Of a DNA stretch of 64,000 bases, positions 14,697 through 28,400 are shown piece after piece. Position numbers and translations under genes: made by a program. The notes below the pieces were generated by a model. The model was not told the origin of the DNA. It was given only the letters and a program-made list of their open reading frames with translations, and did not search any database. Within the stretch, counting starts at the first letter, position 1. Every line of letters starts with the position of its first letter. Source of the stretch: Datnioides undecimradiatus (lineage: Eukaryota > Chordata > Actinopteri > Lobotiformes > Datnioididae); NCBI GenBank assembly GCA_008933995.1, contig WARS01000016.1, forward strand, positions 13,081,348 to 13,145,347. The letters are read 5' to 3'.

Positions 14697-17661
14697 CATT
14701 CCACCTCAGGGTTAAAAACCGGTGTTTCCTCCATTATCATGAACAGTAGTACATGCCTCAACTGTCTGTGCACTGTGTTTGGGGAGATAAAGCTGTAGAT
14801 AGAAGAGTTCAGGAACGCCAAAACATTGAAACCACGGTGATTAAGTCAGTCTGGTACAGTGTGAGGGCGACAGTTGATTACCCATTGTCTCCAGCTTTGA
14901 AGTCACACAAGGTCATGACTGAGAGCAATATAGAGCTAGGCAGTAGTCAGTTCCCAATAGCCTTTGTGTGTGAAAGCAATGTGAAGCCATGTATGAATGG
15001 CCATTAAAGAGGAAAACTGCTACTTACAGTTGATTACATGATATGCATACTTTCAGTGGTAACTATTGAAAAAATGTAAATAATATACACAGGACAATTT
15101 TGCAGACTAATTAATAGCCAGATCATCGTTATGTCTGGCGGACCTACGCTCTTCTCTAAAATCCACAGAAATATGCAAACCTCAAACATTAAATCATTTT
15201 GTACGAAATGTAATATATGAGATTGTGATGGTAATCATTTCTCATCATATTTAAGTTTTTGCATTTTCCAAAACATATACCCTCTATACTTTGACAGTTG
15301 ACTTGGGTAATGCGTACATGTACACACTGGACAATAAAGTCGAACCCAAATTTAGTTTAAGAAGAAATATATTTATCTATTTATATTTTTAAGGAAGATT
15401 TACAGACCACATATTTGAGCTAAAAACATAATTTTGTTGGCAAATGATCATAATAAATAATGATTTTTACAACAAGACACCTAAAAAAATGTTTCTATGG
15501 TTCTTGTGTTTTAAAGATCACTTTAGCCAAATTCTCTCGCCCCTTTCTCACAGTGATGTTGTAGGCAATACTTGACATTACAGGCAAGCTTTATGAGTAT
15601 GTATGGTTATTATACTGTTGTACTTTAACTGATTGTCACCTCTGAAACTGTGCCATTCTTGGAAAAGCATGCAGTAAGACCAATGCAACAATGTGACTTC
15701 TTCAGTCGGATTAAATGGATAATCCTGCATGTAAATTAGCCAAGATGAGTCATCCACATTGCATAGTACATTATTCTATCTTATTATAGCTTCAACATGT
15801 ATATGTATGTATCCAGATGACCATGTTAATCTTGGTAGCCCCTCTGCTGATTTGATGAGTGGATGACAGGGTTTTACAAAAGCTTCACCATGCTGTCACT
15901 TTTGATCTGCTGCTCAGCTTAATGGCTGTGGAACTGATTTTCTCACCCCAAATCCCTCCAGACTTAATATTTTAAATGTGTGCAGCAGATGGTGATTTTG
16001 TCATGGCTACTGATCAGAAGCTTGCCCATATTGGGAACCATTTGGAGGGCAATATCATGCTGTATGCAGCCATACACAATATTTAGCTTCACGTCAAGCC
16101 TCTGTGTGTTTGGCTGATGAGACAACAGTTGCACAAACTGTGTTCTGAGAGCAAAGAATATGCCAGGCAGCACACAAAGACAAACCCAGTGGATAAAGCT
16201 AATCTAGTCGTTGTCTCAGGGTACTTCCCTCTATGGCAAACCTCTTTGGTTTGATTCAAACATCTCAGTCTCAGGTGCTATTACCTGTTTGGTTTGGTTA
16301 TTTTGATCAATCTAACTGGTTCTTAGAGCAAATGGATGGACTGAGGCAACATGAAAAGGTCTCTGTCCAGTTAATTTGAGAGGTTTATTTGTAATGTGAA
16401 AGCAAAGTGCACCGTGCAGAAGAGTTCTTAAAGTATGCAGGAGAGTTGGGCGTGAATTCATTAGCTAAATTGTTATTGGATTAATAACATTATAGGAAGC
16501 AATCTGAATAATCATGCAAATAGTCTGGTAACCAAGGTAACATGTAAGCTCTTAAGCATGTGAGTGTAGGGAGCACCACCTATATGAGCACCATTAGTCT
16601 CAAATAATAATACACCATAACACCAGAGAAGATGAATAAGCACATGTTGCATACTGTAATAAGGCCACAATCAGGCTGGCATCAGCCCTGCATATAAAAA
16701 AAAGAAAAGCAGCCAGCTCAATAATTTTAACAATGCTAGTGCCATGCCGCAGCAGGGATGGCAACAGAAAGGGCTCTGGCAAAGAAAAAAAAGCAGGTTC
16801 ATCTGGTGTAAAAAATCTGGCTCAACCCTTGATGGACTAAAACACACTGCAGTCAGTCAGTCAGTTGTATAAAACTGCACATTCTTGGTACAGTACATAC
16901 TTTGTAGTATGTCAACAGGGCAACTGTAGTGACAAAACTGAAAAAACTGCTACCTTGAGTTTGAAAATTGAGTCTAAAACTATTAAACTGTTGAAATCAG
17001 CCAGAATTGTCAGCTTGTCTCCCTCTTACATATTTTATGTCTGTCGGGGAGCAGGATTTGATTGTGGCTAAACAATAAGTAGAGACCAACATATCCACCT
17101 GATTCTGATGTCATTTTAAGTTGATGCTGATATATAGCCATGCATATATAGTGGCTTTGCCTGGGTTTTAATAGTGCAGCGAAGCAAAGCTAAATTAAAC
17201 CATCAGTCAACTTGCTGGAGAGAGTGGATTTAAAGGCATGGACACATCCAAAGGCCCAGGTACCCCTCACCAATCACCAAAGCAGCCTCTTGCATTGTTT
17301 TCATTTGGGGCTGTTTTCAGTCTTAATGCCTTCCAGAGTGCTGTGTCACTTGCTTTTAATCACTGCATTTAGATTTTGTGCACCTGGAGTCAGGTAGTCA
17401 GAAAAACCCTGATGTACAAGTGACCTGTCAGCATCATTTGCACTCCTCCTGCTTTATTTACCAAACTGCAACCCCTGCAACCTTAACAGCTAAACTTAGA
17501 AACATCATGTCACATTAACTTTCTGGATCAGCCCAAACAGAGATCAGATGGAGTGCCGTAGGTGTGAATTTTGTTTATAGCAAGTGTTCCTTCACTACAC
17601 TAAGATACTGTGGGCAGAGACGGGGGAAGGCTAAAATCAGCCCACCTCCTGTTGAACAGAG

Positions 17662-17663
<2 letters not shown>

Positions 17664-17711
<48 letters not shown>
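17664..17711. repeat. (TG)n microsatellite
   Basis: About 24 perfect TG units in palm3 intron 1. Confidence 0.95.
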
Positions 17712-17712
<1 letters not shown>

Positions 17713-20700
17713 TACATGACAGGACACCATTGATCCCCCTCAAATCCTTTTTATGGTTATATAATGTAGAGACAAAATGGAAGCACAGGAATTTTCTCCT
17801 TTGAGGTGCTATTGTTTCATCATATTCTCCTCTCTCAACACGATTTAGTCAAATTGTCAGCGCATTAAACTTGCTTTAGTCTAACCGCTGAACACCAGGA
17901 CCTGTTGGAAGATTTCTTTTGATATTCCCTCACAGTGATTCCTTTGATGCTCTCGAGCGTATGTGCCTGTGTTTGTGCAAGCTAACTGTACGCATCTGCA
18001 AAGTTAATACCCTGATAAATATGGGATGGGTAGGTTGATGACATCTTTGATTGTTTGAAGTGCATACATTCTTTGAGCCTCTGTTACTTCAGAGGTTAGG
18101 CTGAAGTGGGACTGTCATGCTAGTGAGGTGCAGCAAAGATGAATGACTTGGAGTAAATCTGTCTTGTATGCTGTTGACATTGATAATCCCCAACACGCTC
18201 CAAAGTCTGCTACACTGTTAGCTCTGTGACGTAAGGGGCAAACACATATGCATCACACATTAACCTTCCATCCTCTGCACACATGCACACACACATGCAC
18301 ACACAGTAGAGGAATGCAGTGTTTTTATTCCCCTGACCTGGACTGTCAATCAGAGGAACTTGGCTGTGTGCTGTTGCAGCAGCACCATCCAAGCTACACA
18401 AATTCCACCCATACCACCCACCCACACGGTTAAACACACACACACATACATAAACACACACCCTCCCACTGTGTGTCAGATTTATTCCTATGTAGGTAAG
18501 CAGCATATTCATCTCCAATAATGCATCTTCTGCTGCAGAGTCTGTAAAGCAACTAAAAATCAATAGCTGATGAAAAAGTACTTTACAACAGTTCTCTCTG
18601 TCCATCGCTCAAGCAAGAATGTGATTGCCTTTGATTGCCTCGTCTGCAATTGAAGTTCTATCTAGGAATTTGTTTTACACTTAGCTTGCTGTCTGTTTAG
18701 GTCAGGCTCTTCCTGAGTGATGGTGAGTGACGACAGCAGAGGATGCACAAGTTCAGAGATCATGGTCTTTGCGATTGCATGTTCTGTTTCCAATCGTCTG
18801 GGGGGCAGCGATGTTTGGTCTCTTCCTGTTCCCAAACACATGGGTGGAAGGATATTTTCAACTTAGTGGCCTTGGAATACTCTCTATCTCTCTGTCTCAC
18901 AGGAAATGCGAAACTGTTTGAGTTTAAATTTTAATCTCTTAGTAGCATTGCATATTTTTTTTCAAAAGCCTTTTTCCTTTCTGATCGCATCCTGTCCAGG
19001 TTCACTCTTTTCAGTTCTGCAGTTTACAGGCGTTGCTCCAGTGCTGCACTCTATTTCAAAAAAGTGAAAAGAGGTCAGCCACAGTGAATAGAAGCAGGAT
19101 GGGGACACGTAGAGGCTGTACGGTAAATGAGCTTCTAGCAGATGAACTGCACTTCAAAGGAAGGTGATTGCAGCGTAACATCACTAATACTGGTATTAGA
19201 AATTAATAAACCTACTAATGTTAATACTCAAATATGCTGACAGTACTGTATGTAATTGAGGGCACACAATCTGCTCCTTAAAGCCCACCACTGCCTCCCA
19301 TTCTCCTTCTCCACTGTCTTTACTATAATCATCCCCCACCACCACACCTCCTTTCTCTCCAAGAAGTGGAGCAGAAACTTCAAAGTGCAGAGGAGCAGGG
19401 TGTCCAGCAGTCTAACAGTGCCATAATTGCATCATCACACAAAAAACAAAATGTCACTGGGTGGCCTTTTAATGACTCCCTGTGCCTCCTCCCCCCAACC
19501 AATATAGACCTAAAGCTATTTTAGCAACTCGGTGTACATTGTGTGTTCAGTGGCCTGTATTTACAGAGTCAGCCAATTCACAAGTTGCTCTTTGATCTTT
19601 TTACACACATTCCTGATGTTAAGTTCTTCTTAATTAGAGCTGCAATATAACATGCTCTTTCACAGTTTTCTTACATTTTAATGGATATAAAAATCAGGGA
19701 AATTATCTTCTGATTATAAAATTATGAAAATAAAGATTAGTCTGAACGATGACCTTAATCTTTAGTCAGCTCAATGTTTGGTACGTGTTAACTTCTTGTC
19801 TTCTGTCCATCTTTCTGTCATATCTTTACAGTCATATCGTCACTGCACCGATAAAGCTGTAGCTCCAACAGAAAGGTTCCTGTGACAAAGACCTATTAGA
19901 GTCTCATGACCGACATTTCACAGCTTTCATGTTTTACTGCAGCCACTGTCTGTCCCTGTGAAGTCAGAGTCAACATCTCTGCGCTCAATACATTTCTTAT
20001 ATCATGTGCACCGCTGATCCATGTCGGAAGGGAGTGCTGTATATGAATAAGTTATTTCCTCATGTCAGATATCTTTTGAAACAGGATTGAAATTCCTGAA
20101 ACATGTGCTCTGCATAGACAACTTAATCTTCATCTCATCTAGTGTAGCTACTCCGGGGCCCCTGACATTATATTCCACAAGCCAGTTAACACAGAGCAAC
20201 AGTAGGCAGTGGTGGTGTGTACGTGCTACCTATCAGATCACACTCATTATACCAATCGCCTCTCTCACTGTCTTTTCAAGTACTTTCTTTTTAAGCCCTC
20301 AGAAAATGAAATGTTAATGATTTGGCTTTTGTGCTGTTGTGCTCAATTTAACAATAATTAAGACTTTTCTCTGCATGCAGTTTGAATTTGGATTTAGCTC
20401 AAATTCAAATTAATTTCTGAAAGAGGTTTACTGGTCTTTTGGTGGAAAAAAATACAGCCTCTCGCTTTGTAGGTGCACTGCTGCTTAAAATTTCCATTTT
20501 CATTCTTAATATACGAGTCGTTGTGTACTCCCTGTGAGTGTGTATCCACAGGCAGTGAACTGTGATTCTAAATGATTGTTATAGTTTTTCATTCCAGACA
20601 CCCCACTGTTCTTCCATCTGTTCCCACAGAGCTAATGTCACCACACTAGCACCTAGCATATAGACTTCATGGCACCCCACTAGGCAAATATACATTGTTA

Positions 20701-21575
20701 TATACATACACTGTATGCAAATATACATTCTTTTGCACCCAGGCTGTAGGAATGTTTGCAAAGGAACCATGCTGACAGTTTGCAGACACACTGAACGACT
20801 GAGACAGCTGGAGTTCCTGGACCTTTCTATACACTGTTAAGCTCTTTTTATTAACCAATTTAGAGCTGAAACTGTTATTAAGCAGTTAGTCAATAGAAAG
20901 AAAATTTATCTGCAACTGTTTTAATAACTGATTAATTGTTGATTTTTAAAGGGAAACACTAATGAATTTTACTCATCAGAGTCTGTTTATAGGTCCCAGG
21001 AATACTAATGTGTATGCGAGAGAATGTTGCCTAAAGTCTTGTGGCTCCAGAGGGAGCTGTGTGAAATTTGATGAATTGTCTCTGTTGTTGTCACTGTCAG
21101 TGTCAGTTTAGTCTGAAAACAGAAATGACTGAAAACGAAAAAAAGGTCTGGGGTGTGAAGTTAGAAAGAAGTAAGCACACCAGATGTTTGCCTGGCAGTA
21201 CTCTGGGGGCATAACACACATGAGCCCATGACCAAACTATGTGCAGTTACAGTTGCAGTGTGGGCCATGTGGACCTTTGTGATTCTAACAAATTGATTTG
21301 CTGCTTTTATTTGCATTTTTTACTGTTGGTCATACTAAACAAGTACTCTCCTTCTTGGGTTGTGGGTAGTGGACCAGACAATCAGTTAATAATTGAAAAC
21401 TAATGGAATAATTGGTAATTGTTAGTCATTTTTATTATCAGTCACTGTTCTTTGGTTGAACAAATTTTGTAATGATTTCGATTTATATTTAACACTACTA
21501 TTGTAGATTTCAACACTGCAGATAAGGAAATGTCCTTGTCATGATAACCACTAACTTTTAAGGTATACCATAAAA

Positions 21576-21919
21576 CAGGGGCAGGCCGTGCATTTCACAC
21601 CTAGGCCTTCAGTGGTGTCCTACCTGAATTAATCCACCTCATAATACCATCATTGTGTCGCCACGGCTGTTAGAAATGATCAGTATTGTACAGAAACGCA
21701 GTATAACGGGGCGTTGCATCACAGACAGGTATACGTATTGTCATTGAATACCTTCAGCCATTTTCAATTGAAAAAACAATTGAATCAAGAAGAATCTATT
21801 TTAGTTTATTTTTATCTTGTGAAGGTTGCTAAAGATGCGGTTTGCTAGCTCTGACGAGTGCACGCTGTGGCCATCCAATCAAAGGACGTAAAAATGCCGG
21901 CCCTGACGGCCCACCACTG
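21576..21919. mobile_element. hAT-like MITE with 8-bp target site duplication
   Basis: The 344-bp block starts CAGGGGCAGGCCGT and ends so that its reverse complement begins CAGTGGTGGGCCGTC, giving imperfect terminal inverted repeats that begin with CAG. It is flanked by a perfect 8-bp direct repeat, CCATAAAA, at 21568-21575 and 21920-21927. CAG termini and 8-bp duplications are hallmarks of the hAT superfamily. There is no transposase frame, so it is a nonautonomous copy. Its ends are more CpG-rich than the surrounding intron. Confidence 0.75.
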
Positions 21920-24671
21920 CCATAAAATGGTGTACCACTGCAGCTCTTTGCACATGCAGAAACAGGTTTGTTGCTTGGTGGAGAAATTCAACAACAAAGA
22001 ATATGGATTTCAATCCAAAGTTGACCCTTTATTTCCTGCATATTGACATTGTCACTGTAGACATTTTGACACATCACAGAGGAAAAAGGTGTAAAGATGA
22101 ACATTGGCTGAATTCCATTTAGCTGCTTCTGTTTTACGGTTGTGACATTGTTCATGGTGTTTTTCAGGGACACTTGAATAGAACAGAGACCTTGTTAATG
22201 TTTTATTAACACCTGTACCTTTCCTGTCCTCTAGATATTCCTCCTGCTTCACTCTTCTCTTTTGTCTTAGCATCTTCAGTCCATTGTGCGACTGAAGTGT
22301 TGGTGCAGTACCGTGTTGGAGTGAGAGAGACTGGGAGACGTAAACGGGGAGGGACTTGGTATGTGGGAGGTCATACCGCTGAGGTCAGACAGCCTACAAA
22401 TGGTTTGACTGGCTATTGTTTGAAGGACACAAACACCTGCCTTGAAAACCAAAAAAAAGTCTGTTTCAATTGAACCAAGGCTTCACTCACTTCAGCCATC
22501 TGGGTTGGCATGTAACAGGTGTTACAGGTGAACCGGTGTCTGTAATTAAATACTGTGCTGCTGTGATGCTGTGTTCATGGCCATGTCCCTTATTGGCGTT
22601 TTACTACTGCTTTTTTGTGTTAAAATGTATTAGATGCACCATGCATTAAAATAAGCAAGAGTGCATTAAACAAGTGCAGATTTTATTGGGTCCCAAAAGC
22701 ACAGTTGTGGGTTGCTGTGCTTTCTGAGTACCAGGAGAGGATTGTGGGAGTTGTGTGAAAATTCACAGTTAAGGTGCAAAGACTCATGGTTAAAGTAAAG
22801 GTTTTGCATTAATAACACTTCTGATTAGTTTTATAATATGGACCCTTCCCAACAGACAAATTTATGGCAGATCCATGATTTTAAGTGTCTGTAATATCAT
22901 CATTCTGGTTTTCCGTATTGAATTTACTAGATGCTATGTGAAAATATGTTTATCCACTCTGATAGAAGGTTCCTTCCTTTGTTGCTCTTCCTGAGTTTCC
23001 TTTAAAGGGGTCACATGAGGACTGAAGAAGAAAAGAAAAACTTTTTTTTTTTTTAAACAATAAATTCTCTATCAAATTAAAGGATCATGGCTTTGACTTA
23101 ATCCTTTAATGAAACTATCCAAGACTGAAAATCACTTTTTAGTTTAGTTGGGAGCAGATTCATTATGGTTTTTTTGATAGTGATAAGGGTTTCATGGGAA
23201 ACACAGTAGATTAGTTCTACAAATTAACTGCTCTTCCAAGTCTTGAACAGTCTCAAACAGGATTTTCCTTTTTTGTGATGTAGGTCCTCCCACTTTGTGG
23301 ACATCGGGGATCTGAATCCCAAACCAGTTGCCACTTTGCTGTCACCTTATTTCGCTCTCATCGTCTCTTCCCTTTGTCGATCCTCTCTCCAACCATCCTG
23401 ACTTTCTCTGTCTCTTAACTTTTTGACTTTGTCAGCCTTCCCTGCTCTACCCTCCTGTATCATGTCTAATTATCGAAGTCAGTGTGTGTCTACGGGGAGC
23501 TCCTCAATACCTCCTCATCAAAGCCTCTGTTTGTGTTTGCTTGTTTATCTCTGGCTGCTATTCTAGGCGCTCTCCTGGAGCCCTGATGAGACACAAGCCT
23601 CCACTCCCTACGGAGGCTTATACTGTAAGCTGTCACTGCACCTCCAGTCATTCAAAACACTGCCAAAATGAGATTTTGTCTCTGTCTACCTCGTCTTGTC
23701 TCTCAATCTCTCACTCTATATATTGTCTATATATATTCTGCTATGTCTTTCTGCTGATCTTGTCTCACCACCTCAGTTCTTGAGAGAGCACCAGTGTAAT
23801 GAAAAGCATGCTAGAGGTTGTTTCCCCATCAAAATTTCTCTCCTTCCTTCTTCTTCTCTCATGTCTCTGTTTTCCCCCAGTACACAGTGCAACTACATTT
23901 CCATATTGTCTTCTGAGGGCCCTTTTCCCTTGTGACCCAGCCAACCACCCCTCACCTTGAGGGTGCTGAAAGAATCCTTTAGCTGTTGGTAAGGAGAGTT
24001 TTCTCACTATTTTAACAAACATCAGGCCCACAGATATCTACCATATTGATGGAATAACAATAGCCCCAGCTCTGCTGAGGTGTGAAACCTCACTTGTAGA
24101 TTATTCAAGTGTTGGCTGGAGAGAGGTGGAGGAATGAGTCACATAGTTAGTTGTGGGGTGGAGTGTCAAAGCCTTTTTTCTCAAGTTGGGTCATCAGTTT
24201 TATTTTGATGTAAAAGGTGTGGTCACTATTAGTAATCATCGCTTGCTTATAAGGTTTTGCAGCTTGTGCATCTGTGAAGTGTTTTGTCTTTGTGCGTGCA
24301 TTGGTAAGGGCACGTTTTGCGCCTCAAAGCTTTCTGATGGTGATTAGCCACAACGGCTGTGACAGTGTGGCATTTGTTCCAGAAATAGGCCACCGTATTG
24401 CTCAGATCTTCCCCAATGTGAGAACTCAGTTGCTGTGATGGCTGAATGTGTTTTGTAGTGTAGGACAGAACTCTTTACACACCACATGGGACTGACAGTA
24501 ACTGGAGGGATTATTGCTGTCGTTGTGTAAAAACCTCCAATTTCAGTTTCAGTAACAGTGTTTTCATTGTAATTATTCTTATCATATGAAGTCTTCAAAA
24601 AAGAAAAATCTACCCAGTGCAGAATTACATGTGGGACAAAAATGAGTGAGTGTTGTTTCCCTCCTGAGAAG

Positions 24672-24694
24672 TTTTTTTTTTTTTTTTTTTTTTT
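24672..24694. repeat. Poly(T) run, 23 bases
   Basis: Uninterrupted T homopolymer late in palm3 intron 1. It may be the A-tail of a minus-strand retroposon, but no body was recognised. Confidence 0.85.
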
Positions 24695-25125
24695 AAGAAA
24701 GAAGGTTTTCTTCTGAAGGCAGAGTTATGTCTTATGGTGGTAGGAACTCACTAATGACTGAGTTGCTGTGAGCTGGTTGCTATGTATGACTCTAGTCTAT
24801 GCTCTCTCATGTAACTCTGAGTTTTGGGGAGCTCAAATATTGTCCCATTTAGTGTCAGCTGCAGGGGAAAACACATGCCGCTGCTCATTTTCTTCGAGAT
24901 GCCCGGGGCTGTGTTATGATAGACACAAAAGGCTTAATGGGTTGTGGGACAGATGTTTTTGTCAAGGTTGGGAATGGTGTGGGGGATTGTGGGTCATGGT
25001 AGCTCTGCAAATATACACACATACTGCCAACATACTTTTTCAGTTACATGCTACTTTAAAACAGAAATGCCTGACTGTCTCATGTTGCTCTTCATTTCTC
25101 GCTTAGAAATCATTTGTAGCATAAG

Positions 25126-25238
25126 ACAGCAGACAATTTTGCATTTGTAAACACCAATCAAAAATTAAACACCAAAATCTCATCAGAGGAAATTGCTTCA
25201 ATAGGTTTTGTGTGTGACGTATAGAGGATACATCTGCA
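25126..25238 (+). repeat. Direct repeat, left copy, before palm3 exon 2
   Basis: The segment containing CAGACAATTTTGCATTTG and later TTCAATAGGTTTTGTGTGTG recurs at 25485-25562 in the same orientation with only a few mismatches. The right copy lacks about 35 bases from the middle. The two copies bracket the first coding exon. Confidence 0.85.
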
Positions 25239-25349
25239 AGCCGATGAACACAGTAGTTTCAGTGGAATAAAATGATCCAGTTGACTTATCTTGTATTTGT
25301 TTTTCCTCTCATCTCTAACTTTCAACCCTTATTTGTCACAGGTTCCAAT

Positions 25350-25394
25350 ATGGAGGAGGCAGACAGGTACAAACAGCGACTGGAGGCCATTGCC
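25350..25394 (+). CDS. palm3: palm3 coding exon 1 (start codon)
   Basis: After a TTTGTCACAG acceptor the exon begins at 25342. ATG at 25350 starts MEEADRYKQRLEAIA, the usual paralemmin N-terminus (short acidic start, then RLxAIA). The donor is GTGAGT at 25395, phase 0. Confidence 0.85.
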
Positions 25395-25429
25395 GTGAGT
25401 CTATGCACACGTGCAAACACGCTTTTAAT

Positions 25430-25472
<43 letters not shown>

Positions 25473-28400
25473 TAGATAGATAGATAGCAGACAATTTTAC
25501 ATTTGTAAACACCAACCTTGCTTCAATAGGTTTTGTGTGTGACGTATAGACGATACATCTGAATTTTTAATTTATATATATTAATTTATATATAGATAGA
25601 TAGATACAGTTGCCAGTGTACATGTATATTATGCTCTGAGGCAGTATTAAACCTTACATATAACACTCAATGTGGAAAAAGATGCTTGGATTAATCACAG
25701 TCCAGAGTTCCCACATAAACAAATGAAGGCAGCCTGTGTAAATGCTGCAGTCTAAAAGTATTGAATGGAAGTGTTGAAGTTTTTGATTTTTTAAACAGCC
25801 TTAATGTACTAGTCCAATTTTAGCCAGGAATGATAGTTTTAAGCTAATAGAGCAATGGTTGCATAAGATGTTTTGCTTTCACATTCCCTTTTCCCTCTAT
25901 CAGAGTAGCTTATAATACATTGCAGAAAGGATTTATTTCTGTTTCCTAAAACTGAACTAAATTTCTTTGAAGAGTTTATGGTTTGTCGATTTTAATATAT
26001 TTTTTATGATCTGATGGCTTTTTTTGACATATAACCAGTATATCTATATCTATCCTGCAAGAGCTTTACTCTTCCAGGATAGATACTTGAGGAAGAAGTG
26101 AAATGACATTACATATATTATGGTGTTAAAATCAGGTTTACAAATAAGGCACCACCACAGTAGTGGCAGCTTGTCTACTTCCGCCTTTTTTTTAGATTTG
26201 TCTGTGTAGAGAGAAAGAGGAAAAAGAGACTAAGCTCTATGAGCTGTCCGTAACTCCTAAATAATTTATTGAATGTGCAATGTGGTGAGCCCCGGTGTCC
26301 CTGGTCCCACGAAAACAACACCAGGTTGCCATGGGGACAGCTGCTCTGAGCATTATGGGATATAGAGGAGACCTGATGTCTTTGGTGACAGTGTCCTTGT
26401 GACAGATGGTTGACCAGGTGTTTTACTCTTTCTCAGTGATGTTTTATTCACTGCCGTCTCTTCCCTTTCTTTTTCTGTTAAGTAATTTACATCAGCTTGT
26501 TTATATGTCTGGCTGCTAAGTTTCTCAGTCCATCCTTCGTTTTATATGAATAATGTACTCCACTTGCCCCCAATCCCTCTCTCCAAAATCAGTCAATATG
26601 TCTACATTCACTCTTTTTCTTTGCAATTCACTTCTTCCCTCCTCCTTTTCCTCTTCCAGGAGAAGCGTCGGCTGCAGGAGGAGCAGGACAGAGCCAAGAG
26701 AGAGATGGAGGATGAGAAGCTCAGACTACAGCAGCTCAAGGTCTGACACATATACAAGGATGATCTAACCTTTCTCATTCATTCACACACATATTCACAC
26801 GCACATGCAGGTTTAATTTCACTAATTTCAATCCTCTGCAGACCCATTTCGGCTTGTTAGCAAGCAGATAGCATCCAAACTTATTTCCTTTTCTCACACA
26901 TACACAGACGGACGAACTGTACAATCTTCCTCCATACTTCCTGGTTCTGTCAGTTTCTTTCAAGGTTAGAGGCAAGCCTTCCTTTGCTGAAATCAGTTTT
27001 TAATGTGAGTGTTTGCACACTCTGTAAGTCACAGAGCTGCTCTATTGTTTTCACATCATTTCCACACTGGCGTTCCCACTTCCTACTCTACTGTGTTACA
27101 TTGCCCCAGGGCACATTCCTTGAATTGTGTGAAATTTTTGCAGCATGTGTGTGTTTGTGTGCATGCAGGTATACATTCATGTATAAGCGTGGAGTGTTTT
27201 GCATGCCATATTTGTGTGCGCATGTGAGTTTGTGCACAATGCACTAAACATGAATTGCATCTGCCAGATCAAAAATCAACTTGCAAGAGCCCTTAAAGAT
27301 TCATTTTAAATGATTCTTTCAGTCCTTGTTCTCTCTCAGGGGGTGATATCAGCTGTAGCTTTTAGTGCATTCATTAGCTTTGAGATTGACTCTAACCCCA
27401 GGGTAAATGTAAGGATGTGATAAAGAGGGAGAAGCTGCTCATACACAGCTCCGAACTTGCCTGCAGGAAAGTTTAGAGAGGGCTGAGTCCAGCCAGCCGA
27501 GGGTACAGGGAGAGGAACAGAGCAGGGCTTGTTCTGCGCTGCAGGAGGAAACACAGAGATGGTTTTGTGACGCTTATATTTAAGTAGGTAGCTACTTACT
27601 AACGGTTGCCAGGTTCTGAAAACATTGGGCCATAGGCTGAAGGGGAGTATGGCTTTTCAAATCCTTTCACCTCAGTAGTGAATGAGAAGCTTGCATGCAT
27701 CTCTTGGCTTTACACACTAGTAGTAGTAAGCTTTGAGTGCTTTGTATTGGCTTTTAGTGCATATAGCTGTTTAATAAGGATGAAAGTGATAATCCAGGCT
27801 CTTTGTGTCTGGGATGTGTTACCCATTGCCATACACACAGATCTTTTAAAGAGTTTGTGCTGTGTTGTCCAGTGGGGGTCTGGAACAAAAGGTAAAGAAA
27901 AACAAAGCGGCCTAATCGTGTATTTGGCTGAAAGAAGTGTTGTGTTTTTGTGACGGTCTGTTTAGAAGATGATGTTCAGAGAGTAGTCAGCTCTATTGAC
28001 TGCTGAGAATTGGCATTTTGTTTGTGTAAAGCTGGAGAGTAGTTGGTTTGGTGTTCAGTTAGGAGGGAATAGGTAGTGCCCTCAGGCAGCTTTCAGACAC
28101 TGGGTCATGTCTCTTTTACAGGAGTGGTAGAGGAATAAGATGAGAATAAAAAGTGTACACATGCTGTAAATTCATGCCAGTGTTCTCTCTGTTGTATAGC
28201 TGAGATGAAGACTGGTGACATGGACTCACAGGTGTTTCTTTCTGTCTGTCTCTCACCTTTTTTCTCACCTTCGCTACTCAAATAACCACATTTCACTCTA
28301 CCTTCCCTGTCTCTGCCTCTCACTCTGTCTACATCACTGCTCAGTACATCTCACTGCTCCTCTCTCTACACTTCTCATGCTTTCCCTTATGGTTGAAATA

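Larger units (their letters stand above)
6382..25341 (+). other. palm3: Probable palm3 intron 1 (about 19 kb)
   Basis: This runs from the GTAAGT donor at 6382 to the TTTGTCACAG acceptor ending at 25341. I found no coding exon in it on either strand. It contains (CA)n or (GT)n microsatellites (12635-12676, 14663-14692, 17664-17711), a poly(T) run (24672-24694), a hAT-like MITE (21576-21919) and several pyrimidine-rich stretches, for example near 23340-23900. A large first intron before the coding exons is normal for a vertebrate gene and is a likely place for enhancers, which cannot be read directly. Confidence 0.45.
25395..26659 (+). other. palm3: palm3 intron 2
   Basis: GTGAGT donor to CTCTTCCAG acceptor. 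It contains a (TA)n(GATA)n microsatellite, the right copy of the direct repeat and no other exon that I can see. Confidence 0.8.
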
